From Welwitschia mirabilis (lineage: Eukaryota; Gnetophyta; Gnetopsida; Welwitschiales), in contig JBOZIK010000001.1 of assembly GCA_051453625.1 (NCBI GenBank), positions 154,133,528 to 154,197,527 on the forward strand: a stretch of DNA of 64,000 nt. Direction: 5' to 3'. The position numbers were made by a program, and so were the translations under genes. Under the pieces are notes generated by a model that saw nothing but the letters and a program-made list of their open reading frames with translations, had not been told where the DNA came from and made no database searches. This document shows, piece by piece, positions 1-9,400 of the stretch; the first letter of the stretch is position 1; each line of letters opens with the position of its first letter.

Positions 1-275
1 TTATTGAACTATATTTATTTAATAAAATTGCATATTACAAATAAACTAAAGGAAACCAATCATATTAAGAATGTTATATTATGAACCAAAATGTATTTCA
101 TTTATAATGTCATGTTTCATTATTAACCCCTTTAGTTAACACACATACATTATTATAAAAGATGTTCTTTTTACTAAAGTCTTCGTATAGTTGAAAATAG
201 TATTTTAAAGTTTATGTGGAGGTTTATTAAGACTTCTTAGCAAAGGGAATATATTTAGAATGCTTTACAAGATTT
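1..275 (+). repeat. copia-A 5' LTR, first part (broken by L1)
   Basis: This stretch aligns by eye with 49,895-50,230, the 5' LTR of copia-B. Shared blocks include AAGAATGTTATATTATGAA and the run around ATTAACCCCTTTA. The match breaks at 275, exactly where the L1 begins, and resumes at 6390. The similarity already holds at base 1, so the true LTR start may lie outside the window. The start suggested by copia-B is near 72. Confidence is high that this is LTR sequence and moderate on the exact left edge. Confidence 0.8.
258..275. repeat. L1 target-site duplication, left copy
   Basis: GAATGCTTTACAAGATTT is repeated without mismatch at 6372-6389, on the other side of the LINE. Eighteen bases is a normal length for an L1 target-site duplication, and the T run that follows is the LINE poly(A) tail read on the opposite strand. 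The pair fixes both LINE ends. Confidence 0.93.
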
Positions 276-569
276 TTTTTTAAAAAGAACAAAGTATATT
301 AAACTAGAGAATTTACATTGGGGGGATGAAAACACCCTAACTTGATGAGAAATTTAAACTGTTCAGAGAAAGGGAGAACATTCCATTGAAAGTTCAAAAA
401 TGGATTGGAAACAGAATAAAATTGGGGGTAAAAGTGGCCCTATAAAAATAGAGTAAAAATGGAAAACTAACTATATAGAAGAAAAATATGCATCAACTAT
501 TTGGTAGAACTACTAACTAACAGACTGGGGAAAAAAATGACCTAGAGAAGTAGAAATGAAAAACTTAAT

Positions 570-854
570 TTAGTCTAGAGAAAAGACTTGAAAGGTGGAG
601 GATTCGTATTTTCTATAGAAAGGAAAAAGATTAATGTGGTTTTGTTTTAGTAAAAAGTGGTCCATTTCATCAGATAGCACCTCAAAGGCTTGATTTACCT
701 CTTTTAATTCTTTAGGGCCTGCTTGATTTTTATCTAGGTGCAATCTGAGAGCTTTCTTTCTATAGTAGGACTTGATGGCTTGAGGGAGGGCTCTGTGGGA
801 GATTTCTAATGTGATGAAGGGGCATTTCTTCAGTTCATGGATTGTCACAAGCAT
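570..854 (-). pseudogene. J-domain (DnaJ-like) module in the L1 3' region
   Basis: This minus-strand open frame of 94 codons reads as the core of a J domain. Helix II is YYRKKALRLH, followed by LDKNQ in place of the canonical PDKN. A helix III-like part follows with KEVNQAFEVLSDE. The HPD tripeptide needed to stimulate Hsp70 is HLD here, a single CCA-to-CTA change. A J domain is about 70 residues, so most of one is present. It lies between the zf-RVT end of ORF2 and the LINE poly(A), inside the target-site duplications, so it moved with the LINE. The frame differs from zf-RVT, which decay indels could explain. It may be an ORF2 C-terminal extension or captured host coding sequence. No introns are evident. 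Confidence 0.7.
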
Positions 855-859
855 GACTT

Positions 860-3800
860 CCTATGTTGCAACATCCATATCTATATCCTCTTACGGGTTA
901 TGCTACATTTCTACTAAAGAAGAGTCCATGGTTGAATTTTGAACTAAATTAAGACTTCTTTTTAATTAAGTGAAGGCCTGGTTATGCCTTCCTTGCTCTT
1001 AAGAGTCAGTTGTTGGATGTTCCTAATTTGTCTACATAGCTGTCTCTTGGGTTATCTCCTGAGTTGTCTCTTGTTATGCTGGCAGTAAATTCATCTCCTC
1101 TGTGTGGTCTGGGGGCATAGTAATCCTCTAATAACTAGGACTATCTTGTACAATGTTGTGCAACGTTTTCATTAGATTGAGGAGAACTCTCCTTAGTGGA
1201 GTCTAATGGGGGCATCACCGTAGAGGAGGAGAAGGGGCCTCTCTTACCCTGATCTCATTGGTAGCTCGCCAAAGTACCAAAATTAACCCAGAATGTCTAG
1301 AAGAGTGTTTTTTTCAAAGGGCCTAAATAAAGAAGAAAGGTAAATTCACCTAGAGTCCTAAGTCTAGGGCTTTAAGAAATACAAAGTGAATGCCTGAGAG
1401 GTTAGAGTAATAACCAAATTGGATGAAGTATCAGTCAGCTAGTTCTGCACCTAAGCCCCATGGGGGGCGTAGCACCTTTTGATTGATGTATCCACAAGGA
1501 TACCATTGGGAAAGAAATGAAGCATCTCATACTATCCTTAGCTTCCAAGAGAGATTCTTTATCTAGCTGCAGGAATTTCTAGGAGTCTAGAGAGGGAGCC
1601 TTCAGTTATCTCCATAATAATTCTTCTATATATTGTGCACTATCCTCTTAAATGTTTGTAAAAAGGTGTGATATCAGCTCTTAGATATTTCCTAAGCTTA
1701 TGTAGAAGGGTTTCCCATCCCATAGCCTATACTTTATCCCACAAGTCTAGACAATCTTCAAAGAGACCAGGGTCGAATGGCTCAATGGTAGGGGTAGATC
1801 CTATTACAAGTCTGATTTCAGAGTGGTAGTATTTAATCCTCTTAGAAGTACTTATAGGAAATAGTAATGAGATGCTATTAAAAATTAAATCATTTTTAAT
1901 TCTCCAAATCTGTAAATAATTTAAGTGAATCACATCATTTAAGCAAGTATTCAAAACATTATAGGTCTAGTAGTACTTCTTCATTATTATAATTAACTCT
2001 TTACTCCAAATACATTGATGAAACAAGTGATGTATAATTTTAGGACATGATTGATAGATAGGATAGGTTTTTTTCACTTGAAAACCCCTCTTGTGTAGTT
2101 TATCTCTAGTGAGAACTTCATGGTGATCCTTTAGCCAACAAAAAAACTTTAATTTTTTCTAGAATTTAACCCTTCCAATATTTCTTATAGAAGTCATATT
2201 TCCCATATTTCTTTAAAAGGATCTATTTGGTAGATTATGCATGACAAATATTTAATTCTAGTAGGTATCTTCTAGCTTTACTGGAATGCTTTCTCAGATA
2301 GGATTCTCCTTGATTAGTGCTCTAATTTGAGTATTTGTGATTAATCAAATCACTCCAAGATTATCCTCCTTCATTCAGTCTTTTCAAGATCCTGTGAGCT
2401 CTAGTAAGGAGGCAATCTTCTGGTCTCTGAATCCTCCATTCTCTTGATTCTCTTGGATGGGCTATTATCTTTCATTTGTAAAGATGAATTTGATTTTGGT
2501 CTTTACCTCCAGATCATATGAACTCCTTTAAGATTCTGTTGATTTTTAGAATATATTCTTAAGAGGGGTAATAATGGAAGTTATATATTAGAAGGAAGAG
2601 ATTAAACACAAGTTTTCAAGGATAATATTTGCTTTGGATGAGAGAAAATTATTCTACCAAGAGTTGCATCATCTTTAAATGGACTTAAGGATGTAGTTCT
2701 AGATGAGGATCTTGTGCCAATTTCAGAGGGGAATTCCTAGATAGATATCTTATAGGTCTCTCAGTTTAATGTTTAGGATTTGGGTGATTTTATCTTCTTT
2801 AATATTATTTTTTCCCCAAAATGTAGATTCTTGACTATTCCAGTTAGTATAAAGACTTGTAGCTATCATAAAATGTTCATGGAATTCTTGATAGCTTTTG
2901 CTTGCTAACATGAAGCATTGATCATAATGATGCTATCATCTGCATAGTGATTATTAATGAAAGTTTGACCTTTAATTTTGATTCCTATAATTCAAGTACT
3001 CTTTAAGAAGACCTGTAAGACATTCATTACAAAGAGGAAAAGATATAGAGATAGAGGATTACTATGTCTTAATCCTCAACGTATTGAAAAGAATTTGACT
3101 TATGATTATTAACCTTCACACTAAATTTGATTGATGCCTATATATATAGCCAAAAATTAATGGTGTCTTGATGAAAATCAATTTTCCTAAAGATACTTTC
3201 TAATGCTTGTCAACTAACCAAATTGTTAGCTTTTGCAATATCCAATTTAGTAATAAGAAGAGAAAATTTATGTTTTTTAATAGAATGAATGATCTCATAA
3301 GTTAAGAGAATTTGGTCTTAGATATACCTAGAATAAATGAAGCTGGTTTGATTCTCTAAAATTACTTTGATACACAGGGGGTGATACGATCAACCATGAT
3401 TTTTGAGAAGATTTTATAAAGAACATTACAAATAACTAAAGGTCTAAAATCCTCCGGTTTACTGGCTTTCCTCTTTTTAGGGATAAGGACTACCCTAGTT
3501 TTATTCATTTTGTTAGGAATTTGCTTGTTATGAAAAACATCCTACATAATGTTCTAAGATTGTCTTCAATATGGAGAAGTAAGATTTAATAAATTTAACT
3601 GATCATCCATTGGAACTAGAATCTCTATTATTCTTCATAGAATTATAGCAGACAAGACTTCATCTCTACTCAAGGGTTTAATAAACAGGGAGTTGTTCTC
3701 ATTATAAATACTCTTATTCTCCAAAATGAGCTTTGGGGCAATATCATCCCATTCCCAAATTCTTATAAGATAAGCCTGCATTTCCTTAGCTATGTCCTGT

Positions 3801-5148
3801 TCATTTTCTGTTATTTGGCCTCTAATATTAAGCCTTATGATCCTATTGTCTAATCTATGTTGATTAGCTTACTAGAAAAAAAAAACCTAGTATAATAATC
3901 CCCTCTTTAAGCCATTTTATCCTTGAATGTTTTTTTTAATAATTTTCCTCATCAACATTTATTTTTTGGAGTTCTAATAGGCATTGATATTTCTTATTAT
4001 GGAGGCTATCTTGATCTTCTCCCTCCTCCTGATTAGTCTAGATTCTTTGAATTCCTTCCTCGGTTCTGCTTTGGACTCAAACCTTTCTTTATCTTTCCTT
4101 CTCCAATCTTTTATATAGACTTTTAAGGTATTGAGGCCCCTATAAAGAAAAGTTATGGGTTGTGGCCCATCATACTAGGCTTATATTTTTTCCATTAATG
4201 TTCTAGTTTCTGTCCTATTAGTCTGATACTATTCCATGTGAAATGGGATTATCTGGGGCATAATTGCCCTCACTCTAAGTCTAATAGGATGATGATTCAA
4301 AGCTATCCTGTTCATGCCATAAGCTTCAATTGGGATCTTGGCTAAATCCTAGTTAGTAAGGATTCTGTTGATCCTGGACATGATTAGATTATTGCCTATT
4401 CTTCTATTAGACCATGTGTATTTGCATTTAGTAATATGAACATTTTGTAAGAGTATTCCGCACTAAAATTATTTAAGGATTGAAGCTCCTCTAAAATTCC
4501 AATTATCACTTCCTGATTTTCACAGTGATGTAGACATTGATTGAAGTTCCTCAAAATGATCCATTTAGATTTATCTGTCACTAGCAACTATAATTCCTCT
4601 AAGATAGAGGATTTATCTTGATTATTTTGAGGACTATAGATGTTTGTTATAGTCCAACCTTCTTCCTTAAGAAAACTTGTGATATGGTTCTTGCTATTAT
4701 TAATGAGATCTACCTCCTCTTTCATGGAGATCATAAGGCCTCCTGAATTACCTTGGACTATATGAGTAAAAGAATGCCATTACTACTTGAAACTCTCTAT
4801 TTTTATATCCTTTTTTATTTTATTTCTTGTAAATAAATTAAATCAATATTAAACTGAATAATAAGATTTCTTAGGGCCTTTTTCTTGTAGGAGGACCCTA
4901 ATCCCCTATAATTCCATGAAAGACAATTCACTGGNNNNNNNNNNNNNNNNNNNNNNNNNNNNNNNNNNNNNNNNNNNNNNNNNNNNNNNNNNNNNNNNNN
5001 NNNNNNNNNNNNNNNNNNNNNNNNNNNNNNNNNNAATTAATATTAAACTAACTGATAAGATTTCTTAGGGCCTTTTTCTTGTAGGAGGACCCTAATCCCC
5101 TATAATTCCATGAAAGACAATTCACTGGGGGTATTTCACCCCTTTTCG
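860..5148 (-). pseudogene. L1 ORF2: endonuclease, reverse transcriptase, zf-RVT
   Basis: Domains in minus-strand order are as follows. The APE-type endonuclease begins near 5120 with CLSWNYRGLGSS, followed by WIILRNFN (ancestral GGDFN) near 4535 and LNHHPI for SDHxPI. The reverse transcriptase begins near 3530 with TRVVLIPKKRKASKPEDFRP and LCNVLYK-like ICNVLYKIFSK, then ITKLDIAKANN. Its catalytic YADD box is still intact at 2935-2946. The zinc-binding zf-RVT region (1,830-2,080) reads CPKIIHHLFHQC and IWRIKNDLIF. A hydrophilic linker (about 860-1700) leads to the J-domain module. The enzyme would nick target DNA and copy LINE RNA in place. Multiple stops and frame changes inactivate it. Confidence 0.9.
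4935..5034. other. 100-N gap with duplicated edges
   Basis: The about 90 bases before the gap (4846-4934) and after it (5035-5128) are nearly the same, both ending at the start of the ORF2 endonuclease (AAAGACAATTCACTGG). The LINE reading frame needs only one copy. This looks like two contig ends that overlap but were not merged. The small differences between copies could be sequencing errors or alleles. Confidence 0.85.
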
Positions 5149-5399
5149 GATGCTTAACCTTTTTTGAGAGTATTTTCAATGGTAGCTTGGTATCTATTAG
5201 CTATATTCTTTGGCATTTTTCTTTCTTGAATGGTTCTATTGCTAGGCCTTCCTCTCATTTAAGTCTTTACATCATTGGGTTCATCAGTATTTAGCTATTG
5301 TTAGGGATCTTCTTCTTCCATAAGAGGTTAGAAGGGGTTATACTTCCTTTCCTATATCTTCTTCTCCTTACTGTTCTTGATTTCCTTAGGAAAACTGTG

Positions 5400-6146
5400 G
5401 TACTTTTCATCAAGTTTTTCTTCGTTCACTTATGTTGATATATGCTTTGATTATGTCTGGTCTTTCCACAAAGAGTACAAGTTTCCTTTTATTTTTCTTT
5501 AATGTTAATTATTTTATAACATTCTTATCTTAAATAACCCATTCTACCAAAATGGGAACATCTCTTTTTAGAAGAAGCACATATTCCCAAAATGTGCCCT
5601 AATTTTCCACAAACATTATGTAGGACCAAAAGGTTCTCATAAGTAACTTCAAGTTTATAGATACGACATTTAGATCTAAATTTTATGGATTGTATCTTCT
5701 TTGTATTCTTTAGACTCATTCATACACAGAACCTGGCCAAAACTAGTCTCGTCTATTTAATTGTAATCTTATTTAGCTTGATCAGTTTACTAAATTGAGC
5801 AGCAATTTTTCTTAAGAGATCTTTATCCCAAAACTCTAAAGAAAACTTATGGATGTAGATCTAGATCGGTAACCTCCTAAATAGGTTTAGGTCTAATTAT
5901 GCCCCTAGCATCCATTTGGGTAGGGCAAGACCATATCTCTTTCAACATAGCAATAACATTGAATTTACTAAATCTCATCCATTTAGTTACTATTCATTCT
6001 TGGATCTGATCTAGCCTCGGTCTTGGGCTAGATGACATAAAATTTCCAATTAAACTATATTAAAGTTTCTTCTCGATCCCAGAGTAAGACCTTAATTAAT
6101 ATCCAAAACTAAGGTCTTTCCTTTCTTAGAGAACTAAGTCTTATCC
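5400..6146 (-). pseudogene. L1 ORF1: DUF4283-like and zinc-knuckle protein
   Basis: From an ATG at 6146 the minus strand reads a plant L1 ORF1. A DUF4283-like part at about 5,740-5,880 contains IHKFSLEFWDKDLLRKIAAQ. It is followed by RIYKLEVTYENL and a zinc knuckle in which NVCGKLGHILGIC has kept most ligands but lost the first Cys. A second knuckle, CTLCGKTRHNQSIYQH, has its last Cys changed to Tyr. ORF1 proteins bind LINE RNA in the particle. Stops interrupt it, for example TAG within MDKT-stop-FSKKGK, and the C-terminal end is not clear. Confidence 0.82.
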
Positions 6147-6371
6147 ATGTTGGAGGACTAAACCCTTAAAGAAAACACTAAAATGGATTAAAACTGAGAT
6201 TTTAAAGGTTCTACAACTTACTTATAGATAGACTGTTTAGTGGCCGAAATTGTCCCCATACACTGTAACTAGGAATCGAAACCATCCTCGCTAATTTGCG
6301 GCCTTTTAAGCCTCATTCTATCCTATGCTCTAGATCCATTGAATCTTAGCAGAGCTTCAAAAACCCTAGCT

Positions 6372-6389
6372 GAATGCTTTACAAGATTT
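6372..6389. repeat. L1 target-site duplication, right copy
   Basis: Perfect 18-base match to 258-275. After it the copia-A LTR resumes (TAGCCCTATATC, compare copia-B TAGACCTATATC near 50,236). Confidence 0.93.
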
Positions 6390-6643
6390 AGCCCTATATC
6401 ATTTAGTCTTCTTTCAGGGTTGCATTGGGGTATTAAGTTATTTCAATAGCATTTGAATTAAGAATTGATTTTGTTAAAGAGATTAATAGCTGTAGATAAA
6501 ATCCATGTCTAGCATATTCTTGTAATAATATCTATGCACTACTTTACCATGGATATTTTCATTAGCATTTAAGGGTTTTACCATATAAATATTTTTATAT
6601 CTTTTTTATCTGCATTTTTCATCTTGTTATCATTTTCTTGATA
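6390..6643 (+). repeat. copia-A 5' LTR, second part
   Basis: Matches copia-B 50,236-50,491 along its length (for example GGGGTATTAAGTTATTTCAA against GGGGTGTTAAGTTGTTTTGA). It ends just before the primer-binding site. With 1-275 it rebuilds an LTR of roughly 0.53 kb. Confidence 0.85.
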
Positions 6644-6645
6644 AA

Positions 6646-6657
6646 TGGTATTAGAGT
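6646..6657 (+). promoter_or_regulatory. copia-A primer-binding site (tRNA-iMet)
   Basis: TGGTATTAGAGT matches 10 of 12 bases of TGGTATCAGAGC, the complement of the plant initiator tRNA-Met 3' end used by most Copia elements. Both differences are C-to-T. The site sits directly after the LTR. Confidence 0.8.
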
Positions 6658-6771
6658 TGTGGTTCTCTTTAATTCAAGGGTTTAATTTTATTTCTTAGCT
6701 TAAATAATTAATAATTAGTTTTATACTTGAAAAATTGCAAGAAATTATCAAAGTGTAACATAGTGGTTAAA

Positions 6772-7260
6772 NNNNNNNNNNNNNNNNNNNNNNNNNNNNN
6801 NNNNNNNNNNNNNNNNNNNNNNNNNNNNNNNNNNNNNNNNNNNNNNNNNNNNNNNNNNNNNNNNNNNNNNNNNNNNNNNNNNNNNNNNNNNNNNNNNNNN
6901 NNNNNNNNNNNNNNNNNNNNNNNNNNNNNNNNNNNNNNNNNNNNNNNNNNNNNNNNNNNNNNNNNNNNNNNNNNNNNNNNNNNNNNNNNNNNNNNNNNNN
7001 NNNNNNNNNNNNNNNNNNNNNNNNNNNNNNNNNNNNNNNNNNNNNNNNNNNNNNNNNNNNNNNNNNNNNNNNNNNNNNNNNNNNNNNNNNNNNNNNNNNN
7101 NNNNNNNNNNNNNNNNNNNNNNNNNNNNNNNNNNNNNNNNNNNNNNNNNNNNNNNNNNNNNNNNNNNNNNNNNNNNNNNNNNNNNNNNNNNNNNNNNNNN
7201 NNNNNNNNNNNNNNNNNNNNNNNNNNNNNNNNNNNNNNNNNNNNNNNNNNNNNNNNNNNN
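6772..7260. other. 489-N gap inside copia-A leader/gag
   Basis: Copia-B has only about 45 bases between the matching flanks (AGTGTAACA... and TTCAACAAATCATTTAAAA). The gap is therefore over-sized, or hides an insertion. Apparent long reading frames here are only N runs. Confidence 0.9.
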
Positions 7261-9397
7261 TTCAATAAATCATTTAAAACATTGTGAATATTATGGTGTG
7301 TGAAAGATTTTAATTATGAACATTTTATAGTAGAAATGATGCATAACTCCTAAAGAAATCATATTACAAAGAAAAAATTTAGGATTATATGATAATGAAT
7401 AGAAATATATATGCTCTTTCCTTTATTAAATCATGACTTAAGATTAAAATGTTATAGGCACATGCTAAAATGACCACATTGTAGGAACTATGATAGAATC
7501 TTAAGAATAAATATGATCATCCATCCATGGTTAACAAGTATATGTTACTTAATCAAGCCTTTACCATGAAGTTAAATTAAGGTATAAAGTTCTTGAATTA
7601 TTTGGATAATGCAGAGAATTTTTTCTCTCAAATAGATGACCTTGATATTTAGTTCTCAATGAAGCTATGCATTATTGCTATCTAATTTCTTTACATCATA
7701 GTTGTTGAAATGTGATGACTCTAATTCATACTTCTATGAGTATAAGTAATACTATTCTTGATCATTTAATTTTCATGTGGTTAGATATAAAAAAGAGAAA
7801 TGTCATAAGCTGTGATAGTACAAAAATACCTAGAGAGTCCCTTATAGTATAAAGAGGAATTTATCGTGGAAAAGAAGAACATAAAATAAGTAAAAAGTAG
7901 AAGAAAGTCTTATGAATAAGACATATTTATCTTTTATTATAAGAATAAAGGAAACATTTAATATGATTACTAGAAGCTTTAGATTAAATAAAAGTAGAAA
8001 GGTAATACTAAGATAAATATCTACCACTTAGAATAATAATCACATGGGGTAGTTAATGCTGTTATCTTGAGTTAGGATATAAACATTAATATGTTCAGGT
8101 ATCTAATTTTATATTATGAATTCTAGACTTAAATGCATCATTTTTATGTTTAACTAGATGAGAAAATATTCTCTTCCTATGAGCTTATTATAGATGGGTA
8201 TTTATACTTAGAAGATAATAGTAGATGTGTGGTTAATAATATTAGTATCATGCTTTTGAAGAAAAAGGATGATGAGAATCTAACATTAATAGATATCATA
8301 TATGTCCCTAGTATTTCTAATAATCTAATTATAGGAGAAGAGCTAGATACTAATGGCTACATAGTAAGTTTTGAAAATGGCTCTCAAAAAATCATTAGAT
8401 GAGTGATGCTAGTTATCCATGGAGAAATGAGGGGAAATATGTTTACTTACATGGTGATATCCATAGTGGAAATGATTATGCTATTAAGGAGGTTGTAGCT
8501 ATTATTTAATACAAATGACTTGAGAGTTTGATAATAAAGGATTATAAGTACTTATTTTAAAAGATCTTATTTCTAAATTTTTTGTCTCTAAATTTCTTCT
8601 CTAATTCTCTTGTTTGAAAGTTTAAGAATATTAACTTTGGACATAATAATATTTATTTGAAAGATAAAAAGCCTCGACTTATACATTTTAACTTAATTAC
8701 TATGCCAAAATATTTGGTAGAAGGTTTTTAATACTTTATTACTTTCACAGACGATTATTCTAGGAAAATTTAGTTTTATCCTTTGAAATATAAGGTTAAT
8801 GCTCTTAGAAGGTTTAAGATCTTTAAAGCTAGAGTTAAAAAGAATGTTTAGTCTAATATTTTAAAATTTTTAACTAATAAAGAGGTTGAGTATACCTTCC
8901 ATAAGCTGAGAGAATATTTAGGGGATTATGAATTATTCATCATAAAATATTTTAAAGAATACTACATCAAAATGAAGTGGATAAAAGAAAAGTTAAAACT
9001 ATCATAGAAACAATATGAACCTTATTAACATAATTATCTTATACTTATGGGATGCAATTTCCTCCATTGTTATTTAGTTATTAAATAATTCTCTAGATGG
9101 TAAAATTCTAAAGCCTCATTGAAGTAAAGATTCGATTTATGTAAAAATCTTATAACTGTTACATGTGAGGATTATTCTTATGTAAAGAATGCTTTCAAAT
9201 TATTATAATATGTAACAATTGCGTTTTTTTAAAATATGATGGCGATGACCATGATTATAGACTATGGTATCTTCTAGATAATCAAGTTAGCAAATCATTA
9301 GGTGTAGTATTCAATAAGGAAGTTATGTTTCACATATCATAGGGAGTGGCTAAAAAGGAGAGAGATTTTAATCTTAAAACATTACATAATTTTGTAA
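7261..9397 (+). pseudogene. copia-A gag-protease-integrase relic
   Basis: In + frames, gag is seen near 7,530-7,650 (NKYMLLNQAFTMKLN, then FLNYLDNAENFFSQIDDLD). The protease and pre-integrase part is at about 8,190-8,440, with DIIYVPSISNNLI and GYIVSFENGSQKII, the usual Copia block after the DSGA site. The integrase core near 8,730-8,850 reads YFITFTDDYSRKI, then FYPLKYKVNALRRFKIFKA. The post-integrase block reads DYRLWYLLDNQVSKSLGVVF. Many stops break it. It ends abruptly at the inverted junction near 9,390, before any reverse transcriptase, RNase H or 3' LTR. Confidence 0.87.
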
Positions 9398-9400
9398 TGT
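9379..9400. repeat. Near-perfect palindrome at copia-A/copia-C inverted junction
   Basis: This 22-base stretch reads almost the same on both strands (half-sites ACATTACA and TGTAATGT around an AT centre). To the left is + strand copia-A, to the right minus-strand copia-C. Both coding strands run into it: copia-A as TLHNFV and copia-C as TLQN. Confidence 0.75.

Larger units (their letters stand above)
276..6371 (-). mobile_element. Nearly complete L1-type LINE retrotransposon, decayed
   Basis: On the minus strand the order is 5' leader, ORF1 (nucleic-acid binding, zinc knuckles), ORF2 (endonuclease, reverse transcriptase, zf-RVT), an extra C-terminal region, and a short A-tail (T run at 276-281). 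The 18-bp duplication and the reunited LTR of copia-A show a single clean target-primed insertion. The 6.1-kb span suits a full-length plant L1. All ORFs carry stops and frameshifts, so it is dead. The 100-N gap lies inside the endonuclease. The 5' end is at 6371, starting AGCTAGGGTTTTTGAAGC on the minus strand. Confidence 0.92.

Noticed and set aside
570-854. A host DnaJ gene
   Set aside because: It lies inside the LINE's target-site duplications, is single-frame without introns, covers only the J domain and has lost HPD. It travelled with the LINE.
6708-7287. Two long open frames, one on each strand
   Set aside because: Almost all residues are unknown because the frames cross a 489-N gap; only short ends are real sequence.
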